From: CAVXSP01 sp963724645
Lineage (GTDB): Bacteria > Acidobacteriota > Vicinamibacteria > Vicinamibacterales > SCN-69-37
Assembly (NCBI GenBank): GCA_963724645.1
Contig: CAVRVJ010000003.1
Location: 930,001-994,000, forward strand
DNA: 64,000 bases
Reading direction: 5' to 3'
Under the pieces are notes generated by a model. That model saw only the letters and a list, made by a program, of their open reading frames with translations. It had not been told where the DNA came from and made no database searches. The position numbers and the translations under genes were made by a program. This document shows, piece after piece, positions 1 through 8,904 of this stretch. Positions within the stretch are counted from its first letter, which is position 1. The number at the start of each line of letters is the position of its first letter.

Positions 1-1
1 C

Positions 2-1030
2 CTGTGCCATCCGTCGCTTCAGAACGGAGACGGCAAGCTTGTCGTCGTCGACGCGGAGAACGCCTGGTTCCTTCGCGTCAACCACATCAACCGCTACGGC
101 ACCGACCCGTTCTGGGAAAGTGTCTGCTGTCATCCGACCGAGCCGTTGTTGATGCTCAACATGGACGGCAAGCCTGGCGCGACGTGCCTGATTTGGGAGC
201 ACACGGAAGATGCGCCGGGCAAGCCATGCCCGAACCCGCGGGTGATCATGCCCCGCCGGCTGGTGCCCGGCGTCATCAACGAGCCGGTGTCGGTCGACAT
301 TCGCAGCTTCGGCATCCGGACACCACCGTGCACGCGCGATCAGCCGAGCTACGGCATCCTGGGGCTGCTGCATATTCTGCCGCCGGCGCTGGCATGGCTG
401 TGGCGGCTGGTCGCGCCGCGCGGCTACGACAACCCGAGCATCACCGCCGCGGCCGCCCCCGTACGCGACGGCGTCAGGGGGTTGGCGGCGGCGAAGCCCT
501 CCGAAGAGGACATGAGCAGCGAGGGCGTCGGGTCCTTCTGGCCCTTTGCGACCGGCCGTCGCGTGACGCCGACCAATCTGCTGCTGCGCCAGATCCAGGC
601 CACGCAGCAGACTCGCTACATCCTGGTGCCCAACCAGCATGTAGGTGCGTGGAAGACCGGCTTCATGCCTCAGTGGATCGCGCGCGAGTATCTCGCGCGG
701 CGAGGAAGCGCTCGCTTCCGCACCGACCAGCTCGTGCCTGCGCGCTGCCCGCTGCTCGGCTACGCCCTGCATTCGATGATGATCGAAGGTATGACCGTGC
801 CCCAGTGGCTGCTCGAGGTGCAGAATCAGGCCGAGGTCGGCCTCGACGGCTACGATCGCGGCGCCGAAATCCTGTACGGCTTCTTCCGTCGGGAGTTGCC
901 GAAATTCCTCGAAGAGGACCTCGAGCCCGAAGCCCACCGTATTATCGAGTGCTGCCTGGACGGTGGAACGCTCGACGACTACCTGATGCTCGCGACCGGC
1001 GCCGGCGGACGCGAACACGTGATCCCGTAA
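2..1030 (+). CDS. DUF4914-like protein, 3' part only
   Basis: The window opens inside this gene; frame 2 is open from the first bases to the TAA at 1028-1030, giving about 342 C-terminal residues. The readable protein starts LCHPSLQNGDGKLVVVDAEN and contains motifs such as NHINRYGTDPFW, CLIWEHTEDAPGKPCPNPRV and HSMMIEGMTVPQWL. I recognise this as resembling the DUF4914 family (uncharacterised, roughly twice this length); that is recall of the family pattern, not a search result. The conserved Trp/Cys/Pro-rich stretch and absence of membrane segments suggest a soluble enzyme-like protein, but no reaction can be given. A longer overlapping frame (4-1041) has an arginine-rich composition typical of a shadow and was discarded. 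The next gene starts 55 bases downstream on the same strand. Confidence 0.7.
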   Translation: MCHPSLQNGDGKLVVVDAENAWFLRVNHINRYGTDPFWESVCCHPTEPLLMLNMDGKPGATCLIWEHTEDAPGKPCPNPRVIMPRRLVPGVINEPVSVDIRSFGIRTPPCTRDQPSYGILGLLHILPPALAWLWRLVAPRGYDNPSITAAAAPVRDGVRGLAAAKPSEEDMSSEGVGSFWPFATGRRVTPTNLLLRQIQATQQTRYILVPNQHVGAWKTGFMPQWIAREYLARRGSARFRTDQLVPARCPLLGYALHSMMIEGMTVPQWLLEVQNQAEVGLDGYDRGAEILYGFFRRELPKFLEEDLEPEAHRIIECCLDGGTLDDYLMLATGAGGREHVIP

Positions 1031-1085
1031 AACGGTCCTGAGTTTCCGGCCCCTGAGTTTGCCGTAGACTGTCCTCGTCTGTCCT

Positions 1086-3053
1086 ATGAAGAGCCCCATG
1101 CGTCGAGCCGCGGTCTTCGTGGGAGCCGCACTGGGCTATTGGGTCGCCGCGCTGTGCTCCCAGGGCGCTCAGCAGCCATCTCCGACATTCAGAGGAGGCA
1201 TCGACGTCGTCCAGCTCGATGTTTCGGTCCTCGATAAGAACCGGCAGCCGGTCAAGGGGTTGACCGCCGCGAATTTCACGGTGCTCGAGGACGGGAAGAC
1301 GCAGTCGCTCGTGGCGTTCGACGCGGTCGACCTGCCCGACCCCGTTGAACCTCCGGCCCGCTGGATGCGCGATGTCGCGCAGGATGTCGTGACCAACGAC
1401 GTTCCCGCGCGTCGAATCGTCGTCATCGTGTTCGATGACGCGAACATTCCGTTCGATCCCATGGTCATGGCGTCCGCCAAGCAGACGGCGCGAGCCGTCG
1501 TCGATCGCCTCGGAGCCGGGGACCTGGGCGCGGTCACGTTCACGGACAGCGGATCCAGGCAGAATGTGACGTCCGATCGGCAACGACTCCTGGACGCGAT
1601 CGATTCATTCGTGCCGCACCCAGGGACCTCCGCCGCGGCGGATGCGCTGCAAAGGGCCTACGTGGCCGAGCGCGCCGCCCTCGGCAGTGGATCGTCAGGT
1701 CTCCCGCCGCCGCCCTGCATGTATCGCGGATCCTTTCGCGGGCAGGGCGCTTGTGTGATCGACACATTGGTCAATGCCGGGCGCGCCTTGCTGTCGGCGC
1801 CGGCCGGCCGCAAGACCATCGTGTACATCAGCGCCGGCGTGCCCTACGACTTCACGATGACGGACGGCCGAGGCTGGCAGGATCCTGCGGATGATGTCAT
1901 CGGCATTCAGACGATGCTGAAGACGCTGCAGGAGGCGAACGTCAGCGTGTATGCGATCGATCCGTCAGGCGTCACGGCCCAAGGCATCGTCGGCCCGCGG
2001 TTGGATGCTCTTCGACTATTCGCGGAAGAGAACGGCGGGCGCGCCACCATTGCGACGAATGCGCCGGCGAACGCCGTGCCGCAGATCTTTCGCGAGAACA
2101 GCTCCTACTATCTGTTGGGGTTTCAATCGACCAATGCCGAGGCCGATGGACGCTTTCGGAAGATCAGCGTGAAGGTCAATCGGCCGGACGTGGAGGTGCG
2201 CACGCGCATCGGCTACTACAGGCCGAGTGCCGGCAAGCCAAAGCCGTCCGCACGGCCGCCAGCAGCGGTGTCGCCCCTGGACAAGGCAATGGCCCAGAGC
2301 GTCCCCGGAGGCGACCTGCCTCTCGGCTTGACCGCAGCGCCATTCGCGATGCGAGGACAGTCCTCCGCCGCCCTTGCGATTGCCGTTTCTCTTCGAGAGG
2401 CGCCACGACCCGGACGCCAGACGATGGAACTTGTGACGACGGCGATTGATTCCGACTGTTCAGACTGCAAGAAACGAGAGAGTCATCGCCAGACCGTCGA
2501 GTTTCGTCTTCAGCCTGGCGCTCCGTCCTCCACGAGGTACGAGCTTCTGTCGCGGTTGAACCTTCCACCAGGCCGCTACAGCGTCCGCATCGCCGCACAA
2601 TTGGGAGAGAGAACAGGCAACGTCTTCACGGACGTCGACGTCCCGGATTTCGCCAGGGAGCGGTTGTCTGCGTCGGGGCTGGTTCTGAGCGCGAACGTGC
2701 CGCTCCTGACCGCGCAGAGGAATCTGCTGGCGGATGTCCTTCCGATGATTCCGATCGCCACGCGCGAATTCTCGCCGGGTTCCGCCGTTGTGTCTTTCGT
2801 CCGGTTCTACCAGGGCGGGACGAAGTCGCCTGCCACTGTCCGACTGAGCGCGACAATTGTCGACGATGCCGGCCAGACCCGATTCGACCAGGCGAACACG
2901 CTCGAGGCCGGGGACTTCAGCCGAAGCCGGTCCGCCGATTACCAGTTCACGTTGCCGCTATCGAGCCTCAAACCGGGCGCCCATCTGTTGACGATCGACG
3001 CCACGATGGGCGGCACCTCGGTACGGCGCACCGCGCGGTTTACGGTGAGATAG
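1086..3053 (+). CDS. Exported VWFA-related protein (acidobacterial type)
   Basis: 655 residues. A signal peptide covers about residues 1-30 (positive start, then VFVGAALGYWVAALCS). It is followed by the opening typical of the acidobacterial VWFA-related family: DVVQLDVSVLDKNRQPVKGL then NFTVLEDGKTQ. A von Willebrand A-like fold follows at roughly residues 100-320 (VIVFDDANIPF, GAVTFTDSGSRQNVT, KTIVYISAGVPYDF). The Asp-Asp pair at the first strand could serve as a metal site, but the classical DxSxS motif is not intact. The C-terminal half looks like beta-sandwich modules. The family is very abundant in acidobacteria; its function is unknown, probably surface or periplasmic binding. The gene stands alone and converges on a LysR gene with a 16-bp palindrome between them. 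Confidence 0.85.
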   Translation: MKSPMRRAAVFVGAALGYWVAALCSQGAQQPSPTFRGGIDVVQLDVSVLDKNRQPVKGLTAANFTVLEDGKTQSLVAFDAVDLPDPVEPPARWMRDVAQDVVTNDVPARRIVVIVFDDANIPFDPMVMASAKQTARAVVDRLGAGDLGAVTFTDSGSRQNVTSDRQRLLDAIDSFVPHPGTSAAADALQRAYVAERAALGSGSSGLPPPPCMYRGSFRGQGACVIDTLVNAGRALLSAPAGRKTIVYISAGVPYDFTMTDGRGWQDPADDVIGIQTMLKTLQEANVSVYAIDPSGVTAQGIVGPRLDALRLFAEENGGRATIATNAPANAVPQIFRENSSYYLLGFQSTNAEADGRFRKISVKVNRPDVEVRTRIGYYRPSAGKPKPSARPPAAVSPLDKAMAQSVPGGDLPLGLTAAPFAMRGQSSAALAIAVSLREAPRPGRQTMELVTTAIDSDCSDCKKRESHRQTVEFRLQPGAPSSTRYELLSRLNLPPGRYSVRIAAQLGERTGNVFTDVDVPDFARERLSASGLVLSANVPLLTAQRNLLADVLPMIPIATREFSPGSAVVSFVRFYQGGTKSPATVRLSATIVDDAGQTRFDQANTLEAGDFSRSRSADYQFTLPLSSLKPGAHLLTIDATMGGTSVRRTARFTVR

Positions 3054-3084
3054 CGCAAGAGTTCGTCGCGAGCTACTCGTCAAT

Positions 3085-3100
3085 GACCCGGCGCCGGGTC
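3085..3100. terminator. 16-bp perfect palindrome between convergent genes
   Basis: GACCCGGCGCCGGGTC reads the same on both strands and lies between the stop of the VWA gene (3053) and the stop of the convergent LysR gene (3104). As RNA it could form a GC stem on either strand, although the absence of a loop sequence means the inner pairs would open. No T-tract follows, so a factor-independent terminator is only one possibility; a protein-binding site is another. Confidence 0.35.
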
Positions 3101-3103
3101 TGC

Positions 3104-4039
3104 TCATCCACGTGGCGCCGACGAATTCGCCGTGACGTCCGGGGCCAGTTTCAAACGCGGGCGGATCGACTCGAGCGTGCGAATCAACTCCTGAAGCGCA
3201 CGCGGCAGGTGCGACGATCGCGGATAGGCCCAGCCGGTCTCGCGCTCGAGGACGGTGCCCGCCATGCGCGCGCAGGCCAGCCGGCCGCCGCGCACCTCGT
3301 CAGCGACCGATTGGTAGGGAATGATCGAGAGTCCCATCCCGCTCGCGATGAGCGCCTTCAGAATCTCGACGTTCTCGGTCTCGAGCACGACGCGCGGCTC
3401 GATCCCCACCCGCGTGAAGAATCGATCGATCGTGCGCCGCGTGTTCGAAAGCGGCTCGAACAGGACGAACGGCTCCATCGCCAGATCCTTCGGCGACACG
3501 CGACGGCTGCCGGCCAGCGCGTGGTCGGGCGGCATGACCAGCATCAGCTCTTCGCGAAGCGCCGGGACGATGACGAACGAGGGTTCGTCGACAGGCAGCG
3601 TCAACAACGCCACGTCGGCAAGACCCGTCCGCAGCTGCCGGATCAGGCGCGGCGTCGCGCCGGTGATGACCTTGATCTCCACTCTCGGATGCGCGCGTCG
3701 GAATTCCTTCAGCAGCAGCGGGAACACATACAGACACACGGTCATGCCGCCGGCGATGCGCAGCGTGCCGTGCAGCTCATCGTGTTCGTCGCGGATCTGG
3801 CCGACGGTGGTGGTCAGGTCGTCGAGCAGCCGGCGTCCGAGCTGGATGAGTGTCTGACCCGCACGCGTCGGGATCGCTCCCCGGCCCTGCCGGATGAACA
3901 ACGGCTCGCGCAGCTCGTCTTCGAGCAACAGAACCTGCCGGCTGATCGCCGATTGCGAGACGTGCAGTTTCTCGCCGGCGCCGGTGAAGGTGCCGGTTTC
4001 CGCAATCGCGCAGAGGATTTCGAGTTGTCGAAGGTCCAT
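3104..4039 (-). CDS. LysR family transcriptional regulator
   Basis: 311 residues. The N-terminal winged helix-turn-helix (about residues 1-60) is clear: MDLRQLEILCAIAETGTFTG, AGEKLHVSQSAISRQVLLLE and LFIRQGRG. The remainder is the two-lobed LysR effector-binding domain (LRIAGGMTVCLYVFPLLLKE, VALLTLPVDEPSFV, ENVEILKALIASGMGLSIIP). The ATG at 4037-4039 was chosen because the family begins with the helix MDLRQLE; an upstream in-frame start at 4108 would add 23 unrelated residues that run into the palindromic repeat region. LysR proteins often control a divergently transcribed neighbour; here that would be the small membrane protein at 4216, but a repeat element sits between them, so the target is uncertain. 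Confidence 0.92.
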   Translation of the reverse strand: MDLRQLEILCAIAETGTFTGAGEKLHVSQSAISRQVLLLEDELREPLFIRQGRGAIPTRAGQTLIQLGRRLLDDLTTTVGQIRDEHDELHGTLRIAGGMTVCLYVFPLLLKEFRRAHPRVEIKVITGATPRLIRQLRTGLADVALLTLPVDEPSFVIVPALREELMLVMPPDHALAGSRRVSPKDLAMEPFVLFEPLSNTRRTIDRFFTRVGIEPRVVLETENVEILKALIASGMGLSIIPYQSVADEVRGGRLACARMAGTVLERETGWAYPRSSHLPRALQELIRTLESIRPRLKLAPDVTANSSAPRG

Positions 4040-4121
4040 TGACCCGAGGCTATTATCTTTGATCCGGTTTCCGATCGTTTTCCCGTATACTCCGCGCCGG
4101 CAGGTCATTTATGCGGAAGGT

Positions 4122-4191
4122 CACTTGACTGACGTGGCAGGTTGCGCCCGCGCCCTCGCGGGCGCGCGACGATACCACGTCAAGTCCAGTG
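4122..4191. repeat. Palindromic repeat, copy A
   Basis: About 70 bases with imperfect inverted arms. The left arm reads CACTTGACTGACGTGGCAG from 4122, and the right arm reads ATACCACGTCAAGTCCAGTG up to 4191. Between them is a GC-rich inner hairpin (GCGCCCGCGCCCTCGCGGGC region). Closely related copies lie at 15191-15262 and 61341-61410. The element sits in the divergent space between the LysR gene and the small membrane protein and ends only 12 bases before the latter's ribosome-binding site, so it could influence the transcript of that gene. Confidence 0.7.
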
Positions 4192-4215
4192 CTTTCCGGG
4201 ATCAGGAGGCGGGAT

Positions 4216-4662
4216 GTGGCGGACGCGAATCAGGCGCCAAAAGATCTGATCGGGTTCCTCGATTTCTATCTCGTCCATAAAGCCCCGTTTCAGATTCCGG
4301 ACGCCGGCCGGGAATGGATCGTCAAGTACGGACCGTGGATCATCGTGGTCCTGCTGGCGCTGTTCCTGCCCTTTGTGCTGGTCGTGCTGGGGATCGGCAC
4401 GATCTTCGCGCCGTTCGCAGGGCCGGCCTATGCGACCAGCTTTGGATTCGTGGCGATTCTCGCCCTCGTGAATTTCGTGCTGATGATCGCGGCTCTTCCG
4501 GGCCTCTTTGCCCGCCGCCAGTCCGGCTGGAATCTCATCTTCTATTCGGAGCTGCTTCGCATTGTCACGTCGTTGCTGACCGGGGCGATTGTCGGCGGAC
4601 TTCTTGGCGGCCTGATTGGTCTCTACATCCTCTTCCAGATCAGAACGCTCTATCGTCCGTAG
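4216..4662 (+). CDS. Small integral membrane protein, unknown
   Basis: 148 residues. The GTG at 4216 is preferred because AGGAGG at 4204-4209 lies six bases upstream; the next in-frame start upstream (GTG 4189) lies inside the repeat element. After a short soluble stretch (PKDLIGFLDFYLVHKAPFQI) there are about three hydrophobic spans: roughly residues 40-68 (WIIVVLLALFLPFVLVVLGI), 75-101 and 113-142 (glycine-rich, GAIVGGLLGGLIGLYILFQI). The layout resembles small chromate-transport-like or stress membrane proteins seen as hypothetical proteins in many bacteria, but I cannot name a function. It is followed after 159 bases by an AI-2E family permease. Confidence 0.75.
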   Translation: MADANQAPKDLIGFLDFYLVHKAPFQIPDAGREWIVKYGPWIIVVLLALFLPFVLVVLGIGTIFAPFAGPAYATSFGFVAILALVNFVLMIAALPGLFARRQSGWNLIFYSELLRIVTSLLTGAIVGGLLGGLIGLYILFQIRTLYRP

Positions 4663-4821
4663 CGGAACATCCGGAGCAGGACCGCAAATACCCGCAATTC
4701 ACGCGGCAATTTCCCAGCCGCGGGTGCCAATTATTCCTGATCCCAGGAGAGTTGGACCGATCTTCGCTTGCGCCATGTCATCATCGAGATCGAGCGAGAC
4801 GCAGTTCGCGAGAGGTGAGCA

Positions 4822-5946
4822 ATGGCCGTGCAGCGGCGGGTGCCGGAATCAACGGACGAACTCCCTGCGCGTTCGAGCGCCCTGGTGGCGCTCGCCGTCA
4901 TCGCGGTCGTTCTGGTCGTCGCGGCCTTGTGGCTGGCGCAGGTGCTGCTGATTCCCCTGGTCCTGGCGGTGCTCACCAGTTTCGGGCTGGAGCCGACGCT
5001 TCGTCGGCTCGTCAAGTGGGGACTGCCTCGCGGGCTGTCGGCCGCGGCCATTCTGGTCGCGCTGGTCACCGGGCTCGGCGTCGGCGGCTGGGCTCTCCGT
5101 GCCCAGGCTGGGACGTTCGTCGACCGGCTGCCGACCCTGACCCAACGCCTGCGGGACGCCATACGCGACGGCCACGGGGCGCTTGGTAGCACCATGCAAC
5201 CCATGCAGCAGGCCGCCAACGAGCTGAAGAGAGCCGCCGACGAGGCCGCGCCACCGCCGGCCAGGGGCGTGACGCGCGTGCAGGTCGAGCAGGCGCCCAT
5301 GCGGTTGAGCGATCTACTCTGGCGCGGCACGATGGGAGTCCTCGAACTGCTGGCAAAGGCGACGATGGTGCTGTTCCTCATGTACTACATGCTCGCCAGC
5401 GGCGATCGCTACAAGGCGAAGATTTTGAAGATCGCGGGTCCGTCCGCCTTTCGCAGATACCTCACGCTCGAGATCCTCAACCGCATCACCGAGCAGATCG
5501 AACGGTTCCTTGTCGCGCGTGTGATCATCAGCACGATCGTCGGCGTCGCTACGACTGTCGCGCTCGCGGCCCTAGGCGTATCTCAGCCCATCATGTGGGG
5601 CCTCGTCGCGGGGGTTTTGAACAATATCCCGTATCTCGGCCCGATCGCGGCGGTCCTTGCCATCGCCCTGGGCAGCCTCGTCCAGTTCGGCACGCTCGAG
5701 ATGGCCGGCGCGGCAGGCGGCGCCGCCGCCCTCATCGCGATGCTCGAGGGGTTCGTGGTCACACCGTGGATCATGGGACGGGCTGGACGGATGAACACGG
5801 GGGTTGTGTTCGTGAGCCTCATGTTCTGGGGGTGGATCTGGGGCGTCTGGGGCATGCTCCTGGCAGTGCCCATCATGATGGCGGTCAAAGCCGTCTGCGA
5901 TCACATCGATGCGCTCGAGCCGTTGCGCGAGGTCCTCAGCGAATGA
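4822..5946 (+). CDS. AI-2E family transporter (UPF0118/PerM)
   Basis: 374 residues. A hydrophobic N-terminal pair of helices (ALVALAVIAVVLVVAALWLA, QVLLIPLVLAVLTSF) leads to a long soluble segment (about 100-165) and then the conserved membrane half. That half includes QIERFLVARVIISTIVGVAT, the family signature GVLNNIPYLGPIAAVLAIAL and a terminal segment ending MLLAVPIMMAVKAVCDHI. Members act as secondary permeases or exporters; autoinducer-2 export is known only for some, so the substrate is open here. GAGAGG lies about 7 bases before the ATG. The gene ends one base before the convergent cupin gene's stop codon. Confidence 0.9.
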   Translation: MAVQRRVPESTDELPARSSALVALAVIAVVLVVAALWLAQVLLIPLVLAVLTSFGLEPTLRRLVKWGLPRGLSAAAILVALVTGLGVGGWALRAQAGTFVDRLPTLTQRLRDAIRDGHGALGSTMQPMQQAANELKRAADEAAPPPARGVTRVQVEQAPMRLSDLLWRGTMGVLELLAKATMVLFLMYYMLASGDRYKAKILKIAGPSAFRRYLTLEILNRITEQIERFLVARVIISTIVGVATTVALAALGVSQPIMWGLVAGVLNNIPYLGPIAAVLAIALGSLVQFGTLEMAGAAGGAAALIAMLEGFVVTPWIMGRAGRMNTGVVFVSLMFWGWIWGVWGMLLAVPIMMAVKAVCDHIDALEPLREVLSE

Positions 5947-5947
5947 G

Positions 5948-6391
5948 CTAATTCACCTTCTGCTCGTAGTTGAGCAGAATCACCAGATCTTCTGCGCCGA
6001 CCTGCTTCAGCCCGTGAGAGCTGCCGGGCCGCGTGAGCACGGCCGTGCCGGCATTGACCTCGAAGCTCTTGCCATCGACGGTCATCAAGCCACGTCCGCT
6101 CAGGATGTAATAGATCTCGTCCTCCTTCTGCTCGTGGTAGCCGATGCCGGATCCCGGCTGGAGCGCCCGCTTGCGGAATACCAGCGCGAGCTTGGGCGCT
6201 TTGGCGAAGAAGGAATAGCCGACAGTCTGGCCTCCACCGTTGTGCGTACCTGGCTCGGCCTTCTGCACATCCGCGTCGTGCTCGACGATGTAGCCGCCCG
6301 GCGAAGGTTTGGCAACCGCTGGCGCCTGCGCGGCCGACCAACCGGCGCTTACGGCGATCATCGCCAGGATCGATGCAATTGATTTCTTCAT
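5948..6391 (-). CDS. Exported cupin-domain protein
   Basis: 147 residues. The ATG at 6389-6391 follows GGGAG by a few bases and begins a normal signal peptide (MKKSIASILAMIAVSAGWSA, cleavage near AQA); a start 27 bases upstream would add an unlikely leader. The mature part is a single cupin barrel: GIGYHEQKEDEIYYILSGRG, then the second motif TAVLTRPGSSHGL. The His and Glu residues of these motifs are the usual metal ligands. Such periplasmic cupins may bind or modify small carbohydrates or act as isomerases; no substrate can be assigned. It is followed (28 bases) by the OYE-type gene on the same strand in the opposite order of transcription, that is, the cupin is the last gene of this minus-strand run. 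Confidence 0.85.
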   Translation of the reverse strand: MKKSIASILAMIAVSAGWSAAQAPAVAKPSPGGYIVEHDADVQKAEPGTHNGGGQTVGYSFFAKAPKLALVFRKRALQPGSGIGYHEQKEDEIYYILSGRGLMTVDGKSFEVNAGTAVLTRPGSSHGLKQVGAEDLVILLNYEQKVN

Positions 6392-6418
6392 CTGACTCCC
6401 TTTCCTCGCAAGACACAT

Positions 6419-7867
6419 CTACGCGTTCTGTGCGGTCCTCACGTTGAGAATCTCCAGCGCTTCCGGGCGCGCCTTGTAGAACGGGTCCAAAGGATAACAG
6501 CCCGAGACCTTGCCCATGCGCGGGCCGGTGGTGCAGTCGCTGAAGGTTCGACAGAGGATCTGCCGGCGCAGCGGTGCACCCGCCAGCACATCAGCCGGCA
6601 AGTCCGGGTAAGCGAGCACCATGCGCCCGAGACCGACGAAGTCGGTCAAGCCCTGCCGCACTTGGTATTGGGCAACGTGCGGCACCCATTCCTGCAAGTA
6701 ACTGTAAGCCGAGCCCACGATCATCATCCGGGGAAAAGCTGCCTTCAGGCTGGCGGTCGCCTGAAGCTGGCGGGCCACGCCCCGCAGGGGATCCTCCGGC
6801 GGTTGATAGCCGTCGGTCGGCGGGAAGTACGCGGGCCGCTGAACATGCGGGCAATAGTACGGACTTCCTGCGGTGACACAGATCCAATTGACACCCAGTT
6901 CAGACAGGGTTTGCAGCAGCACCCGGCTATCGTCGAGGGCGCGGTCCAGGTTTTCGTGTTCGATCACGCCGAAACCCAACTTCGTTGCGCTCGCCGCGAC
7001 CTCGGGAACGCCGACGCCGTCCGGGTCCTTGCGATACGGCACGCTGTCGAAAGCCGACAGCCGCACGCCAATTCGGAGTCCAGGCACGGACGCCTGGACG
7101 GCCTGAATGACACGCCGAGTGAACGTGAACGTCGAGCGAGCGCCCGGCGATCCGCCGTAGCGGCCTTCGCGAGCGCGGGCGCCCAGCAGTTCATGAGCAA
7201 GGTACCCGTGACAGTGCTTGATGTCGACGAATCCGAACCCGGCGTCGGCCGCGAGACGCGCGGCGACGACGAAATCTTCAATCAGCCGGTCCAGGTCGTC
7301 GTCGGTCAGCACTCGAACACCGGCGGGAAAACGGCGGTCGAGAATCGGGTTGGCGGATCCGGCGAGCGGCGCCGGCCGGTCCCAATCGTCGGGCCTGGCA
7401 TAGCGGCCGGAATGCGTCAACTGCAGGCCGATGAGCAGATCGTCGGCGGCGTTGGCGCCGAACCTCGAACGGTGCGCGTCGATCAAGTCGTCGCGCAGCG
7501 ACGCGATCGCGGGCTGGGTGGCGGAGGTCAGCACGAGCTGGTTCGGATTTGCCCGGCCGTCGTGGCGCACGGCCACCGCTTCTCCGCCCCAGATCAATTT
7601 GGCCCCGCTGCGGCCGAAGTTGCGCCAACGCCGGCGTGTCAGATCGCTGGGTCCGCCATCACGCGTGCCATCCCAACCTTCCATCGGCAGGATGCAAAAG
7701 CGGTTGCCCACCCGGACGCCGTCACACTCGATGGACTGTCCAAGCGGCGACGCCGGTGGCGGCACCAGCTCATCGTCGAATTCCAGCGGAATGTTGTTGC
7801 CGACGAGATGCGCGCGAAACGCGGCGGCAGTCTTCAGTGAGGCAACACGGGGATAGCGGGAAGTCAC
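6419..7867 (-). CDS. NADH:flavin oxidoreductase (Old Yellow Enzyme family)
   Basis: 482 residues from the GTG at 7865-7867. That GTG overlaps the upstream gene's stop as GTGA, so the two are translationally coupled. The FMN-binding TIM barrel shows the family landmarks: RVGNRFCILPMEGWDG, LTHSGRYARP (substrate-binding His region), FVDIKHCHGYLAHELLG with REGRYGG, and GLRIGVRLSAFD. The C-terminus carries CRTFSDCTTGPRMGKVSGCY, whose spaced cysteines resemble a degenerate form of the iron-sulfur segment of the larger FadH-type enzymes. The likely reaction is NAD(P)H-dependent reduction of an activated C=C bond; the substrate is unknown. An upstream extension to 8119 in the same frame is arginine/proline-rich shadow sequence and was excluded. 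Confidence 0.88.
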   Translation of the reverse strand: MTSRYPRVASLKTAAAFRAHLVGNNIPLEFDDELVPPPASPLGQSIECDGVRVGNRFCILPMEGWDGTRDGGPSDLTRRRWRNFGRSGAKLIWGGEAVAVRHDGRANPNQLVLTSATQPAIASLRDDLIDAHRSRFGANAADDLLIGLQLTHSGRYARPDDWDRPAPLAGSANPILDRRFPAGVRVLTDDDLDRLIEDFVVAARLAADAGFGFVDIKHCHGYLAHELLGARAREGRYGGSPGARSTFTFTRRVIQAVQASVPGLRIGVRLSAFDSVPYRKDPDGVGVPEVAASATKLGFGVIEHENLDRALDDSRVLLQTLSELGVNWICVTAGSPYYCPHVQRPAYFPPTDGYQPPEDPLRGVARQLQATASLKAAFPRMMIVGSAYSYLQEWVPHVAQYQVRQGLTDFVGLGRMVLAYPDLPADVLAGAPLRRQILCRTFSDCTTGPRMGKVSGCYPLDPFYKARPEALEILNVRTAQNA

Positions 7868-8820
7868 ACGCGTTCCTCGCCCTGACGCGTGAGTGCAGAG
7901 TCCAGCCGCTGGCGGATGTCGTCCAATAGCGTGAGGTCTGACGAGGGGCGTCGTGGGCTCTGGGGATGAGGGCGGTCGGTCGCGATCAGCCCGCGGAGCT
8001 TCAGGAACTGAGCGGCCGAGTGCTTGTAAGCGGGCACGGGCGCGCGAAACGCCAACTGACCCAGATACTGAAGCAGGTCGTTCAGGGTCAGGGCGCGCGG
8101 ATCGTTCGCCGCCCAGCATCGATCCCGCTCGGCAAACGCTTCGACGAAAAACGCGGACAGTCCCAGCAGGTAATCACTGCCGTAGAACGCCATGTCGATG
8201 GCGAGGTCGTTGCCGGTATAGATGCGGAAATCCGGGCGCTGCCTGTCGCGGATATCCAGCCGCGCCCACTCGGTCGCCCGGTCAAGGGAGGAATGTTTGA
8301 TTCCGGTGAAGGCCTCTATCTGAATTAGCCGCCGGATAAAGTCGCTCGAATAGATGCGGCCGAACGGCGCGAACATCGATCCCAGCTCGAAGGCCAGCAA
8401 GGGGCCGCCGGTCTGTCCGACGTCCCGGTACACGGTCAGGACATCGGGTTCGGGAGTTCGTGAAAGCGCGGAGCACTGGAAGATGATCGGCGTGCCGCCC
8501 TGCTTTCGTATCTGCTCGATCGCCCGCCGGTACAGCGGCGCGGGCTCGCCATGCTCGCCCTCTATGAACGCACCGGCCACAAATGGCCTGGCCGCGCCGA
8601 CGTCGCTCGCTTCATCGAGCACCCTCGCACGCTCCGCGGACGTCAGCAAATGCACATAGCCGGTATCCATGTTGACGGCTGGCGTGAGTCCCGCCGTCCA
8701 GGTGCGATCCAGCAACACTCGAAAGGCCGCCCAGTCCGGCCGATCGTCGGCGCCAAACGGCAACAACACCGCCGAAATGCCCTCGATCTTCCGTCCAGGC
8801 TTCAAGGAAGGCAGCGACAT
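7864..8820 (-). CDS. Dihydrodipicolinate synthase family aldolase
   Basis: 318 residues. The protein has the (beta/alpha)8 pattern of class I pyruvate aldolases. It begins GRKIEGISAVLLPFGADDRP, and the Schiff-base lysine is very probably Lys175 in FTGIKHSSLDRA. The usual GTTGE motif is replaced by MDTGYVHLL, so it is not a canonical DapA and probably cleaves or forms a 2-keto acid in a catabolic route. The start ATG at 8818-8820 was taken; a GTG seven codons upstream is possible. Its stop overlaps the next gene's start (GTGA at 7864-7867), which couples it to the OYE-like reductase and implies a shared substrate pathway. Confidence 0.82.
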   Translation of the reverse strand: MSLPSLKPGRKIEGISAVLLPFGADDRPDWAAFRVLLDRTWTAGLTPAVNMDTGYVHLLTSAERARVLDEASDVGAARPFVAGAFIEGEHGEPAPLYRRAIEQIRKQGGTPIIFQCSALSRTPEPDVLTVYRDVGQTGGPLLAFELGSMFAPFGRIYSSDFIRRLIQIEAFTGIKHSSLDRATEWARLDIRDRQRPDFRIYTGNDLAIDMAFYGSDYLLGLSAFFVEAFAERDRCWAANDPRALTLNDLLQYLGQLAFRAPVPAYKHSAAQFLKLRGLIATDRPHPQSPRRPSSDLTLLDDIRQRLDSALTRQGEERV

Positions 8821-8904
8821 TGGAGAGTGGGAAGAATACACCTTGGCCGATTCCGTCCGATCGCGAGGTTGACCCGGCGGTGGCGCTCAGGCTACGACTA
8901 GAGC

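Noticed and set aside
4..1041. 345-codon open frame overlapping the first gene
   Set aside because: It is arginine/alanine-rich with no recognisable pattern and lies in another frame of the DUF4914-like gene, as expected of GC-rich shadow frames.
7864..8820. Assignment of the DapA-like gene to lysine biosynthesis
   Set aside because: The substrate-binding motif differs from canonical DapA and the gene is coupled to an OYE-type reductase, so a catabolic aldolase is more likely.
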